DNA from: Alloprevotella sp. OH1205_COT-284
GTDB lineage: Bacteria; Bacteroidota; Bacteroidia; Bacteroidales; Bacteroidaceae
Direction of reading: 5' to 3'
DNA length: 64,000 bases
Assembly: GCF_003859795.1 (NCBI RefSeq)
Contig: NZ_RQYI01000001.1
Span: forward strand, 62,001-126,000
Shown: positions 55,495 to 64,000 of the stretch, in pieces
Position numbering within the stretch: the first letter of the stretch is position 1
Layout: each line of letters starts with the position of its first letter
Position numbers and translations under genes: made by a program
The notes under the pieces: generated by a model
What the model was told of the DNA's origin: nothing
The model's input: the letters and a program-made list of their open reading frames with translations, nothing else
The model's database searches: none

Positions 55495-56997
55495 ATGTCG
55501 ATGCCGAAAACCTCCTCTCCGAAAAACGAAGCCAACTTGGGTCGTGTATTGAAATACACCGGCCTTTTCGGAGGTGTGCAGGGGATATATGTGTTATTGT
55601 CCGTTTTGCGCAATAAGTTTTCCGCCATATTTCTCAAAACGGCCGGCATGGGACTTCTCGACAGTTATGCCCGTTCTGCCGAAATGATTGGTTCGGCCAC
55701 CAATTTTGGTGTGGCGTTTAGTGCCGTTCAACACATTTCACGTCTCTACGACATCGGCAACGAAACAGCCATCTCCCACTACGTTCGTTTGGTACGTTCG
55801 TGGATCATGCTTGCCGCCCTTTTGGGCGGTTTACTCACGGCTTTACTCTCTCCGCTGTGGTCTTATCTGATGTTTGAGAGTTTTTCGCATACCCTCCCTT
55901 TCATCGCCCTTGCTCCTTTGGTTTCCATTAGTACGATTTCGGGAGGCGAAATGGCTGTTCTCAAAGGTCTCCGCTGCTTGCGAAGCATAGCTTTTATTTC
56001 TACCATCGGAGCTTTTCTCACCCTTTTGATTTGTGTTTTTTTCTATTGGCAATGGGGGTTGAAGGGTATCATTCCCGCACTGCTGCTTTCCTCTTTTTTC
56101 TCGTTGCTTCTCCAATTACACCACACGCATCGCCGCGTCCCCTATGTCGTTTGTCTGACTTCATGGCGTTTTCTTCGCCGTGGCTATCGCATGGTGCGTT
56201 TAGGATTGGCTTATGCGCTGTCGGGGTTTATCGCCGCCGGTAGTGAAGTGTTGGTGCGGTCGTTGTTGTTTCGCATATCCGAACGCGTCGGCCTGAGCGG
56301 TATGGAAACCGTGGGCATCTATGCCGCCGGTTTCACTCTGACCGTTTCTTATGCCCGTTTGATATTGATGTCCATGGACGCCGACTACTATCCCCGCCTT
56401 TCGGCCGCCACCACCGACGTGGTGCGTCAAAACATCGTCGTCAATCGTCAGATCGAAGTTTTGGTGCTGCTCATGGCTCCTTTTCTCATTCTCTTTTGCA
56501 TGTTGCTGCCTTTTTTGGTACAATTGCTCTATACTTGCGACTTTACGGCAGCCGTTCCCATGGCCGTTGCCGCAAGCCTTTATATGTATTTCAAAGCCGT
56601 CAGCACGCCCATAGCCTATTTGGCTTTGGCACATGCCGACAGTCATCGTTATCTGCTTGTGGAAGCAAGCTATTCGTTATTTTTTGTGTGTTTTGTCGGT
56701 TTGGGTTTCTACTACGGCGGATTTATGGGATCCGGTCTCGGACTTTCGGCCAGCTACGCCCTTTATTTGGGAGTTGTGTGGCACACTTATCATCGTCATT
56801 TCGGATTTTCGTTCAATCGCGGCACTCTGCGCCGCTCTTTCATACAGTTTTTGCTGTTGCTCTCCGGCATTGGCGCGGTGTTTCTTCCGGCACATTGGAA
56901 ATATATCGCTGCCATGACCTGCCTGCTTGTTTCGTTATTGTTTTCTTGGAGTTTGTTGAAACATGAAATACGTCACAAAACACGAAACATCCGATAA
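55495..56997 (+). CDS. Oligosaccharide flippase-like membrane protein (MOP superfamily)
   Basis: A 500-residue polytopic protein with about 14 hydrophobic segments. The pattern GGVQGIYVLLSVLRNKFSAI, FLKTAGMGLLDSYARSA, and VGIYAAGFTLTVSYARLIL resembles Wzx-type flippases/polysaccharide exporters that move lipid-linked saccharides across the inner membrane. No glycan cluster is adjacent, so its substrate is open. Confidence 0.82.
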   Translation: MSMPKTSSPKNEANLGRVLKYTGLFGGVQGIYVLLSVLRNKFSAIFLKTAGMGLLDSYARSAEMIGSATNFGVAFSAVQHISRLYDIGNETAISHYVRLVRSWIMLAALLGGLLTALLSPLWSYLMFESFSHTLPFIALAPLVSISTISGGEMAVLKGLRCLRSIAFISTIGAFLTLLICVFFYWQWGLKGIIPALLLSSFFSLLLQLHHTHRRVPYVVCLTSWRFLRRGYRMVRLGLAYALSGFIAAGSEVLVRSLLFRISERVGLSGMETVGIYAAGFTLTVSYARLILMSMDADYYPRLSAATTDVVRQNIVVNRQIEVLVLLMAPFLILFCMLLPFLVQLLYTCDFTAAVPMAVAASLYMYFKAVSTPIAYLALAHADSHRYLLVEASYSLFFVCFVGLGFYYGGFMGSGLGLSASYALYLGVVWHTYHRHFGFSFNRGTLRRSFIQFLLLLSGIGAVFLPAHWKYIAAMTCLLVSLLFSWSLLKHEIRHKTRNIR

Positions 56998-57112
56998 ACT
57001 CGTTCGTTCGGCAAAACATCGCTCCTGCCTCTTTCCGCATTGTCTTGTAAGCCAAATGCGATCTGTTTCATTTTTGGGATTTTCGGGTTTTCGACAAAAC
57101 AGACATCCAACC

Positions 57113-57143
57113 TTTGAGAAGCATAAAAAAATACGTAACTTTG
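57113..57143 (+). promoter_or_regulatory. Promoter of purL
   Basis: TTTG (57113-57116), a 19-base spacer and TAACTTTG (57136-57143) match the Bacteroidota consensus exactly in both boxes and spacing. The leader is ~115 bases; I see no PurR-type box or riboswitch that I can name. Confidence 0.8.
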
Positions 57144-57264
57144 CCCTATAAAACAACGGCTGATCCGTTTCCGCCCGATAGCCCGATGGCTCTTATCTTT
57201 CGCAAGTCGGTTTTCGGGTCGGTGTTTCTCTCGAAAAAATAGTATTTTTCAAATATCCTTTCCC

Positions 57265-60200
57265 ATGATTTTCTTTTTCCGCACCCCTGCGAAGAGCATC
57301 ATCGCCACGAGTGTCGATCATCATCTCTCGCCCGAAGAAGTGAAGGAGCTTTGCTGGCTCTACGGCGATGCCGTGCTCGAAGAAAACACCGTCTTGAAAG
57401 GTCGGTTTGTCGGCCCGCGTCGTGAAATGATCACCCCTTGGAGTACAAATGCCGTTGAGATTACACAAAACATGAATCTCAGCGGTATTTCTCGTATCGA
57501 AGAGTTCTTCCCCGTCGAAAGCGAATCCGCCGACCACGACCCGATGTTGCAAAGACTCTACGACGGTCTCGACCAAGAGATCTTCACCATTGACCGCCGG
57601 CCGGCCAAGATCGAAACCATCACCGATCTCGAAACCTACAACGAACAGGAAGGTCTTGCGCTCTCGCCGGCCGAAATAGAATATTTGCACGGAGTGGAAC
57701 AGCAGTTGGGACGTTCGCTCACCGACTCCGAGGTATTCGGATTTGCCCAACTCAATTCAGAACACTGTCGCCACAAAATTTTCGGCGGAACCTTCATCAT
57801 CGACGGCGAAGAGAAACCCTCTTCTCTCTTTGCGATGATCAAAAAAACAACGGCCGAAAATCCTCATCGCATTCTTTCTGCCTATAAGGACAACGTGGCG
57901 TTCAGTGCCGGCCCCGTGGTGGAGCAATTTGCACCCGTCCGCCACGACACGAGCGATTTCTTCGTCATTCGCGACATCGAAAGCGTGATTTCCCTCAAAG
58001 CCGAAACCCACAATTTCCCCACCACGGTCGAACCCTTCAACGGAGCCTCGACGGGCACGGGCGGTGAAATTCGCGACCGCATGGGCGGTGGCGTCGGTTC
58101 GCTGCCCATTGCCGGAACGGCCGTCTACATGACCGCCTACCCTCGTCTTGAAAACGATGAACGCGAATGGGAAAACACCCTGCCCGAACGCGAATGGCTC
58201 TACCAAACGCCACAACAAATTCTCACCAAAGCCTCCAACGGAGCTTCCGACTTCGGCAACAAATTCGGACAACCGCTCATCACCGGATCGGTGCTCACGT
58301 TCGAACACAACGAAAACAACGAAAAATACGCCTACGACAAAGTCATCATGCTCGCCGGCGGCGTGGGCTACGGCACGAAGCGCGACTGCCTCAAAGGCAC
58401 TCCCGAAAAAGGCAACAAAGTCGTTGTCGTGGGTGGCGACAACTATCGCATCGGTTTGGGCGGCGGTTCGGTGTCGAGTGTAGACACGGGTCGCTACTCG
58501 TCGGGCATCGAGCTGAATGCCGTTCAGCGCGCCAACCCCGAAATGCAAAAGCGTGCCGCCAATCTCGTGCGCGCCCTTTGCGAAGAAGAGGTGAACCCCG
58601 TCGTTTCCATTCACGACCACGGATCTGCCGGACACGTCAACTGCCTCTCCGAACTCGTCGAGGAATGTGGCGGCATCATCGATATGAACCAACTTCCCAT
58701 CGGCGACCCTACCCTCTCGGCCAAGGAAATCATAGCCAACGAGAGTCAGGAGCGCATGGGTTTCCTCATTCAGGAAGAACACATCGACCACGTGCGCCGC
58801 ATCGCCGAACGCGAACGCGCCCCGATGTATGTGGTCGGCCAAACCACGGGCGATGCTCATTTCGCATTCCGTCAGGCCGACGGCGTCCGCCCCTTCGACC
58901 TCGACGTGGCACAAATGTTCGGCCATTCGCCCAAAACGATCATGACCGACGAAACCGTGGAGCGCAAATACGAAAACGCCGCCTACGACGTGACCCGCCT
59001 CGATGGCTACATTCAAAACGTGCTCCGTCTTGAAGCCGTGGCCTGCAAGGACTGGCTCACCAACAAAGTCGATCGTTCCGTCACCGGAAAAGTGGCTCAT
59101 CAGCAAACGCAGGGCGAATTGCAACTTCCCCTTGCCGACTGTGGCGTAGTGGCTCTCGACTATCGCGGCCGCTCCGGCATTGCCACCGCCATCGGCCATG
59201 CTCCTCAGGCCGGTTTGGCCGATCCCGCCGCCGGCTCGGTGCTTTCCGTTTCCGAAGCCCTCACCAACCTCGTCTTCGCTCCCCTTGCCGACGGGCTCGA
59301 CAGCGTCAGCCTCTCGGCCAACTGGATGTGGCCGTGTCGCTCCCAAAAGGGCGAAGACGCCCGCTTCTATGCCGCCGTCGAAGCCCTGAGCGACTTCTGC
59401 TGCGCATTGCAAATCAACGTACCCACCGGCAAGGACTCCCTGTCGATGACACAACAATATCCCGACGGCGAAAAAATCATCAGTCCGGGCACGGTCATCG
59501 TCAGCGCAGGCGGAGAAGTGAGCGACGTGCGCAAGGTTGTGCGTCCCGTTGTCGACAACAATGCCGACACCACCCTCTACCACATCGACTTCTCGTTCGA
59601 CAATCTGCATCTCGGCGGTTCGGCCTTTGCCCAAACCCTCGGCAAAATCGGTAGTGACGTGCCCACCGTCAAAAATCCCGAATATTTCCGCGACGCTTTC
59701 AACTCCGTTCAGCAGCTCATCAAGGAAGGTGTCATCCTCTCCGGTCACGACATCAGTGCCGGCGGCTTGCTCACCTGCCTGCTCGAAATGTGTTTTGCCA
59801 ACGTCGAGGGCGGCCTCAACATTTCGCTCGACGGCTTTGCCGACACCGATCTCGTCAAAATCCTCTTTGCCGAAAATCCCGGTATCGTGGTTCAAGTGTC
59901 GAAAAGCAACGACGGAGCCTTCCGTTCGCTCATGGACACCCAAGGCATTGCCTACACTGCTCTCGGACAACCCACCGGAGAACGCCACATCCTCGTTGAA
60001 AAAGACGGCGCACAATATCATTTCGGCATCGACCACTTGCGCGAAGTGTGGTATTCCACCTCCTACCTGCTCGACACCCGCCAGAGCTTCAACGGAAAAG
60101 CCGCCGAACGTTTCGAGAACTACAAGCAACAACCCCTCGAATTCAACTTCCGCCCTCAATTCAAGGGTACGTTCAAAAGTCTCGGCATCAATCCCGACCG

Positions 60201-60969
60201 CCGAGAGCCGTCGGGCGTCCGTGCCGCCATCATCCGCGAAAAGGGCACCAACGGCGAGCGCGAAATGGCCTACATGCTCCACCTCGCGGGCTTCGACGTG
60301 AAAGACGTCACCATGACCGACCTCGTTTCCGGTCGTGAAACCCTCGACGACATCAACATGATCGTGTTCTGCGGCGGTTTCTCCAACTCCGACGTGTTCG
60401 GTTCGGCCAAGGGATGGGCAGGAGCCTTCCTCTACAACCCCAAAGCCAAAGCCGCTCTCGACCGCTTCTATGCCCGCCAAGACACCCTCTCGCTCGGTGT
60501 CTGCAACGGCTGTCAGCTCATGGTCGAACTCAACCTCATCAACCCCGAACACCAAAGCCGCGCCCGAATGCTCCACAACGATTCCCACAAGTTTGAAAGC
60601 GGCTTCGTGGGCGTCACCGTCCAAACCAATCGCAGCGTGCTCTTCGGTTCGCTCTCCGGCGATCGTCTCGGCATCTGGGTGGCTCACGGAGAAGGCAAAT
60701 TCTCCCTCCCTCTCGAAGAGGAAGCCTACAACGTTGTGCTCAAATACAACTACGACGGCTATCCCGCCAACCCCAACGGCTCTTCCTACGGAGTGGCCGG
60801 CATTGCCAGTGCCGACGGTCGCCACGTGGCGATGATGCCCCACTTGGAACGCTCTTTCCTGCCGTGGCAAAATCCACACTATCCGGCCGAACGCCGCACA
60901 CAAGATTGCACTCCCTGGCTCGAAGCCTTCGTCAATGCCCGTCAATGGGTTGAAGCACACAAAGCATGA
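57265..60969 (+). CDS. purL: Phosphoribosylformylglycinamidine synthase PurL (large form)
   Basis: A 1234-residue single-chain FGAM synthase: it aminates FGAR with glutamine nitrogen and ATP in purine synthesis. The N-terminal linker is followed by SEHCRHKIFGGTFIIDG, the metal-site block AETHNFPTTVEPFNGASTGT, and a second synthetase half with SVSLSANWMWPC and GKDSLSMTQ. The C-terminal glutaminase has LGVCNGCQLMVEL with the nucleophile Cys and VAHGEGKFSLPL with the His. Length and order are typical of the large Gram-negative form. Confidence 0.97.
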   Translation: MIFFFRTPAKSIIATSVDHHLSPEEVKELCWLYGDAVLEENTVLKGRFVGPRREMITPWSTNAVEITQNMNLSGISRIEEFFPVESESADHDPMLQRLYDGLDQEIFTIDRRPAKIETITDLETYNEQEGLALSPAEIEYLHGVEQQLGRSLTDSEVFGFAQLNSEHCRHKIFGGTFIIDGEEKPSSLFAMIKKTTAENPHRILSAYKDNVAFSAGPVVEQFAPVRHDTSDFFVIRDIESVISLKAETHNFPTTVEPFNGASTGTGGEIRDRMGGGVGSLPIAGTAVYMTAYPRLENDEREWENTLPEREWLYQTPQQILTKASNGASDFGNKFGQPLITGSVLTFEHNENNEKYAYDKVIMLAGGVGYGTKRDCLKGTPEKGNKVVVVGGDNYRIGLGGGSVSSVDTGRYSSGIELNAVQRANPEMQKRAANLVRALCEEEVNPVVSIHDHGSAGHVNCLSELVEECGGIIDMNQLPIGDPTLSAKEIIANESQERMGFLIQEEHIDHVRRIAERERAPMYVVGQTTGDAHFAFRQADGVRPFDLDVAQMFGHSPKTIMTDETVERKYENAAYDVTRLDGYIQNVLRLEAVACKDWLTNKVDRSVTGKVAHQQTQGELQLPLADCGVVALDYRGRSGIATAIGHAPQAGLADPAAGSVLSVSEALTNLVFAPLADGLDSVSLSANWMWPCRSQKGEDARFYAAVEALSDFCCALQINVPTGKDSLSMTQQYPDGEKIISPGTVIVSAGGEVSDVRKVVRPVVDNNADTTLYHIDFSFDNLHLGGSAFAQTLGKIGSDVPTVKNPEYFRDAFNSVQQLIKEGVILSGHDISAGGLLTCLLEMCFANVEGGLNISLDGFADTDLVKILFAENPGIVVQVSKSNDGAFRSLMDTQGIAYTALGQPTGERHILVEKDGAQYHFGIDHLREVWYSTSYLLDTRQSFNGKAAERFENYKQQPLEFNFRPQFKGTFKSLGINPDRREPSGVRAAIIREKGTNGEREMAYMLHLAGFDVKDVTMTDLVSGRETLDDINMIVFCGGFSNSDVFGSAKGWAGAFLYNPKAKAALDRFYARQDTLSLGVCNGCQLMVELNLINPEHQSRARMLHNDSHKFESGFVGVTVQTNRSVLFGSLSGDRLGIWVAHGEGKFSLPLEEEAYNVVLKYNYDGYPANPNGSSYGVAGIASADGRHVAMMPHLERSFLPWQNPHYPAERRTQDCTPWLEAFVNARQWVEAHKA

Positions 60970-61008
60970 TTTCGATGCAGAAATGAACTTTTCATCAGAA
61001 AATCTTTG

Positions 61009-61016
61009 TATCTTTG
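61009..61016 (+). promoter_or_regulatory. Candidate -7 box for gpmA
   Basis: TATCTTTG is a perfect -7 box 50 bases before gpmA. The -33 box is weak. Confidence 0.5.
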
Positions 61017-61065
61017 CTCAGCATAAAAACATCTTCGTCAAAAGACAAACCCAATAAATAATGAT

Positions 61066-61809
61066 ATGAAAAGAATCGTATTGCTCCGTCACGGAGAAAG
61101 TCAGTGGAATCAAGAAAACCGCTTCACCGGTTGGACAGATGTGGATCTCACCGAAAAAGGCATCGGCGAAGCCCAAAAAGCCGGAGAACTATTGAAAAAA
61201 GAAGGTTTCAACTTCGGCATGGCCTACACTTCCTATTTGAAGCGCGCCATTAAAACCCTGAACAACGTGCTCGACAAAATGGACGCCGACTGGATTCCCG
61301 TGAAAAAAAGCTGGCGCCTCAACGAAAAGCACTACGGCGAACTCCAAGGCCTCAACAAGAGCGAAACCGCAGCCAAATATGGTGAAGAACAAGTGTTGGT
61401 ATGGCGTCGCAGCTTCGACATCGCTCCCAATGCCATTCCCGAAGACGACAAGCGCAACGCCAAGTTTGAAGCACGCTATGCCGAAATTGCCGATGCCGAA
61501 CTGCCTCGCACAGAATCTTTGAAAGAGTGCATCGCACGCACCCTCCCCTATTGGACGGCCGTCATCTTCCCCACGTTGAAAAAAGTAGACGATCTCCTCG
61601 TCGTTGCTCACGGCAACAGCCTTCGCGGAGTGATCAAACATCTCAAAGGCATCAGCGACGAAGACATCATCAGCCTCAACCTCCCCACTGCCATTCCTTA
61701 CGTGTTTGAATTCGACGACGATTTGAACTTCGTGAAAGACTATTTCCTCGGAGATCCCGAAGAAGTAAAAAAACTCATGGACGCAGTGGCCAACCAAGGC
61801 AAGAAATAA
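61066..61809 (+). CDS. gpmA: 2,3-bisphosphoglycerate-dependent phosphoglycerate mutase
   Basis: A 247-residue glycolytic enzyme that interconverts 3- and 2-phosphoglycerate. The phosphohistidine motif [10 protein letters not shown] is at residues 5-14, followed by [15 protein letters not shown]. It has [18 protein letters not shown] and a second histidine in [15 protein letters not shown] strong terminator follows. Confidence 0.97.
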   Translation: MKRIVLLRHGESQWNQENRFTGWTDVDLTEKGIGEAQKAGELLKKEGFNFGMAYTSYLKRAIKTLNNVLDKMDADWIPVKKSWRLNEKHYGELQGLNKSETAAKYGEEQVLVWRRSFDIAPNAIPEDDKRNAKFEARYAEIADAELPRTESLKECIARTLPYWTAVIFPTLKKVDDLLVVAHGNSLRGVIKHLKGISDEDIISLNLPTAIPYVFEFDDDLNFVKDYFLGDPEEVKKLMDAVANQGKK

Positions 61810-61841
61810 GCCAACGGTCTCACAAGTCTATTTGAAAAACG

Positions 61842-61882
61842 AAGAAAGAGTTTGACAGGTTTGTCAAACTCTTTCTTTTTTG
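61842..61882 (+). terminator. Terminator of gpmA
   Basis: A perfect 16-bp stem (61842-61857 with 61862-61877) with a 4-base loop is followed by a T-run. Confidence 0.92.
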
Positions 61883-62000
61883 TCAAGACCCCTTATTTTT
61901 GTGTTCGTCAGATCAACAGAGTGCCGTCCGGATAATGTTGATCATCCTCCCTTAAAAAATACACTGCCCTCCCCATGTTGCGGATACTGCCTCAGTGATA

Positions 62001-62483
62001 GATTTTTCTACTCGTTACTCCGTTTTCACTACCCCTTAGGTAAAACGCGTTTCGAAGCATTAAGGTATATCCGGACAACCCGAAGAGGAGGATGGACAAT
62101 GCTTCGTAAAAGAAGCAACTTTCACTCCCTACCAAGACTTTTTGTTATTTTTGTCTACATTGTCTACACTACCCTTGCCAAGTCACAGATATATAATCCG
62201 TTGCGAATGTAGACAACACGGAAAATTAACTACATTCGTAGCCGAAACCTACACACTGCATCAAGAAGGTGTGCAGATGTCCTAACCCCAAATCATGTAG
62301 GCAGTGTAGGTTTTTGGAAAATCTGTCTACATTCCTTTTCGTCTGTTTATCATTGTCTTAGCTTCTGTCAATGTATATTGGAACGCTGCCACATACACTT
62401 TTATATCACTGAATTTCAGCGAAATGGTCGTCGCAGTGTATGTTTTTCGACAATTTTACGAGATGAACATAGAGGAAAGCCCG
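62001..62483 (+). repeat. Dispersed repeat element A, copy 2
   Basis: It aligns with 5320-5807 in the same orientation. Shared blocks are TTTTTCTA-CTCGTTACTCCG, GCATTAAGG-ATATCCG, a TCTACATTGTCTACACTA block, GAATGTAGACAACACGGAA, GTAGGCAGTGTAGGTTTT and GTGTATGTTTTTCGACAATTT, then GAAAGCCCG. Many positions differ, so the copies are old or under weak constraint. No gene is supported. The other parts of 61810-62687 hold the gpmA terminator, a TATTTTTG box near 61892 and the frame remnant below. Confidence 0.85.
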
Positions 62484-62521
62484 CATAAAGTGCCATTCTT
62501 CTTCCCAAAAAACACGTTTGA

Positions 62522-62698
62522 TGCGAATCCAAAGATGCGTTCGAGTCTATCACGGAGAAAATACACGAAGAAATCACCGGAGAGAGAAAAGAGGCGTCGA
62601 AGCAAACGATGGCCGACTTGTCCGATAGAATTAAAGCCCTTTTGAAGGCTCTAAAACATTTCAACGCTCCACAAATAAAAAGCTGTTTTAAGGCTTAA
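62522..62698 (+). pseudogene. Possible decayed C-terminal reading frame
   Basis: Directly after element A copy 2, one frame is open for ~58 codons to TAA 62696-62698 with no start codon upstream (a stop precedes it). The product is a plausible amphipathic helical tail (KDAFESITEKIHEEITGE, then RKEASKQTMADLSDRIKALL). It overlaps the end of the minus-strand methyltransferase by 11 bases. It may be a relic of a gene once carried with the repeat, or chance; no family is recognised. Confidence 0.3.
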
Positions 62699-63230
62699 AA
62701 TAATTCCATTGCCGCACCATTTCCCACATCATGATACCTGCCGTGACGCTCACGTTCATCGAATGCTTCGTGCCATATTGCGGAATTTCTATGACCAAAT
62801 CGCTTGCATCGACCACTTCTTGCGAAACACCTTTCACTTCATTTCCCAACACCAAGGCATAACGCCGATTGGGATCAAGTTCAAAATCGGGGAGCATCAC
62901 GGAATTTCTGCACTGTTCGATCGAAATGACTTGACAGCCTTCTGCCTTTAATTGTTCTACGGCGCGAAGCGTTTGATCGAAATACTTCCATTGCACGGCA
63001 TCTTCGGCTCCGAGTGCCGTTTTGTGAATTTCAACATTGGGAGGCGTGGCAGTGATGCCGCAGAGCCAAACTTCGGAAATTCTGAACGCATCGGCCGTGC
63101 GAAACACACTGCCCACGTTGTACAGACTTCTCACATTGTCCAACACGATGATGAGGGGGATTTTTTCAGATGCTTTGAAAGCGGCGACGTCCATGCGTCC
63201 CATTTCTTCCACATTCAGTTTTTCGTTCAT
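62688..63230 (-). CDS. SpoU/TrmH-family RNA 2'-O-methyltransferase
   Basis: A 180-residue SPOUT methyltransferase. The three motifs are NVRSLYNVGSVFRTADAF (motif 1), YALVLGNEVKGVSQEVVDASD (motif 2, broken here) and EIPQYGTKHSMNVSVTAGIM (motif 3, with the SAM knot). It methylates ribose in tRNA or rRNA using SAM. The start at 63230 is chosen because a TATCTTTG box lies only 4 bases upstream, which would make the transcript nearly leaderless. Confidence 0.9.
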   Translation of the reverse strand: MNEKLNVEEMGRMDVAAFKASEKIPLIIVLDNVRSLYNVGSVFRTADAFRISEVWLCGITATPPNVEIHKTALGAEDAVQWKYFDQTLRAVEQLKAEGCQVISIEQCRNSVMLPDFELDPNRRYALVLGNEVKGVSQEVVDASDLVIEIPQYGTKHSMNVSVTAGIMMWEMVRQWNYFKP

Positions 63231-63234
63231 GGTG

Positions 63235-63242
63235 CAAAGATA
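63235..63242 (-). promoter_or_regulatory. Candidate -7 box close to the methyltransferase start
   Basis: On the minus strand TATCTTTG ends 4 bases before the ATG at 63230. Given the usual 4-8 base gap to the transcription start, the mRNA would have almost no leader. No good -33 box was found. Confidence 0.55.
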
Positions 63243-63299
63243 ATCGTTTTCGACAATATTCTCATTCCGACAGGTCAAAAGCTCTACAAAAAACATCGG

Positions 63300-63640
63300 G
63301 AAAAGTTGTGGAAAAACCTGTGCAAAACACAAGGAAAACCTTGTTGAAAAGATGAGGAAAACATTTTACGGACAATCCGTTTCAACCTACTTTCATTCTC
63401 CACCGTTTTCGCCCGTTTTTACAGATCGTTTCCACCAAAAAACACCCGTTTTTTCGCAACCTTCAAACCTTTCCTAAAAATAAGATTTACAAAGGTTTGA
63501 TTCGTCAATATCCCCATTTATCCACACTTTCCGCAATCTATATCAATAACCACAGGTATCTTTCTGTTTTCTTATAAACAATATCTTTTTTGAAAAAAGA
63601 AAGAAATATGTTTTTATTGATGTGGGCTGTGGAAAATCAT
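63300..63640. other. Candidate replication origin (DnaA-box cluster)
   Basis: Within ~330 bases there are four perfect matches to the DnaA-box form TTWTNCACA. These are TGTGGAAAA (63307-63315) and TGTGCAAAA (63319-63327), both on the minus strand, TTATCCACA (63518-63526, plus) and TGTGGAAAA (63628-63636, minus). AT-rich segments (63535-63625) could be unwound. The spacer lies between divergent genes (methyltransferase and threonine dehydratase). No dnaA gene is in the window. The rest of 63231-63786 holds a TATTTTTG box before the dehydratase. Confidence 0.45.
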
Positions 63641-63682
63641 TTTTGAAATCGTAAATGGGCATGTAGAAAAAATAAAATGATT

Positions 63683-63690
63683 ATTTTTGC
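63683..63690 (+). promoter_or_regulatory. Candidate -7 box for the threonine dehydratase
   Basis: TATTTTTG matches TAnnTTTG, ~97 bases upstream of the ATG at 63787. Confidence 0.45.
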
Positions 63691-63786
63691 AACTTCTGTT
63701 TGATCATTGTCTTCTTTTGAAAAATTGACGGCCGGCTGTTTTGAAAGCCTCCTTTTTCACAGAAGAAACCTATATCCCATATTGTT

Positions 63787-64000
63787 ATGCTTTCACTCGA
63801 TCTGGTTTACAAAGCCTCTACCGTGCTCAATCGTGTGGTTAGACACACCGAACTCATCGCCACCGACAAAGTCAATTCGCATTGTCGGGTATGGATAAAA
63901 CCCGAAAATCTTCAAGTGACGGGTTCTTTTAAGGTGCGCGGCGCAGGTTTCAAAATTTCTCAACTCACACCCGAAGAAAAAGAACGCGGTGTCATAGCCT
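63787..64000 (+). CDS. ilvA: Threonine dehydratase, N-terminal part (cut by the window edge)
   Basis: The first 71 codons of a PLP enzyme are present, then the window ends. The VRHTELIATDKVNSHCRVWI segment and the PLP-lysine motif VTGSFKVRGAGFKIS are those of threonine ammonia-lyase (IlvA/TdcB type), which makes 2-oxobutanoate from threonine. Whether it is the biosynthetic form with a regulatory C-terminal domain or the catabolic form cannot be seen. Confidence 0.85.
   Translation, partial: MLSLDLVYKASTVLNRVVRHTELIATDKVNSHCRVWIKPENLQVTGSFKVRGAGFKISQLTPEEKERGVIA

Noticed and set aside
57757-60960. 1067-codon minus-strand frame opposite purL
   Set aside because: It is a mirror frame of the strongly conserved purL gene, with the Val/Gly/His/Glu-rich composition typical of antisense shadows.
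1-64000. tRNA, rRNA or prophage genes
   Set aside because: I looked for cloverleaf-like GTTCGA/TTC loops, integrase and phage structural genes in the spacers and found none convincing; the S24 repressor has no phage neighbours.

Overview
The window comes from a Bacteroidota chromosome, most likely order Bacteroidales and close to Prevotellaceae. The evidence is the fused SecDF, Bacteroidota-restricted families (DUF3098, DUF4491, DUF6089- and DUF6242-like), a FucP-type sugar porter, SufE and CvpA neighbours, and many upstream boxes of the form TAnnTTTG, often with a TTTG-like box 18-20 bases upstream, which is the Bacteroidota primary sigma promoter. Base composition looks moderate, near 50% GC in genes, with AT-rich spacers. 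Almost all genes are chromosomal housekeeping genes. I see no rRNA, tRNA, CRISPR array, transposase or prophage.

Layout. 1-5.1 kb: minus-strand cluster ftsX, DUF3098, uppP, truB, queA, folK (the last fused to an acetyltransferase). 5.1-6.2 kb: gene-free, with a dispersed repeat (element A, copy 1), a likely small RNA and two terminators. 6.2-9.9 kb: S24-type repressor, AspT/YidE-type transporter, Lrp regulator and DUF4491 protein. 10-13.4 kb: a PuuD/M19 fused peptidase, an M28 lipoprotein and SufE. 13.4-16.7 kb: anaerobic ribonucleotide reductase nrdD/nrdG. 16.8-17.6 kb: dispersed repeat element B, copy 1. 17.6-21.4 kb: CvfB, LolD-like ATPase and a CPA2 antiporter, all minus. 21.5-27.7 kb: asd, rubredoxin, holB, cvpA, a divergent tryptophanase/tyrosine phenol-lyase family enzyme and an ICMT-like membrane protein. 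27.8-33.6 kb (minus): a YqiA-like hydrolase, a two-gene ATPase plus small partner cassette, cysS, FKBP isomerase and a sugar porter. 33.8-44.4 kb: sirtuin, tcdA, secDF, metG, an AlkD-like protein, and an MBOAT/SGNH O-acylation pair. 44.7-45.2 kb: element B, copy 2, inverted. 45.6-57 kb (plus): lipoprotein, beta-barrel protein, uppS, bamA, epimerase, aminopeptidase C, nucleoside kinase and flippase. 57-61.8 kb: purL and gpmA. 62-62.5 kb: element A, copy 2. 62.7-64 kb: a SpoU-family methyltransferase, then a spacer with four DnaA-box matches (candidate replication origin), then the start of a threonine dehydratase.

Several genes share a theme. Envelope biogenesis is served by uppP and uppS (undecaprenyl carrier supply and recycling), bamA, secDF, ftsX, a flippase and the LolD-like ATPase. 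Anaerobic life is served by nrdDG and rubredoxin, and amino-acid or peptide catabolism by the M19 and M28 peptidases, aminopeptidase C, the beta-eliminating lyase and the threonine dehydratase. The least explained parts are the two dispersed repeat families, the short minus-strand RNA, the ATPase cassette after cysS and the DnaA-box spacer. All calls are from reading the sequence, and no database search was run.
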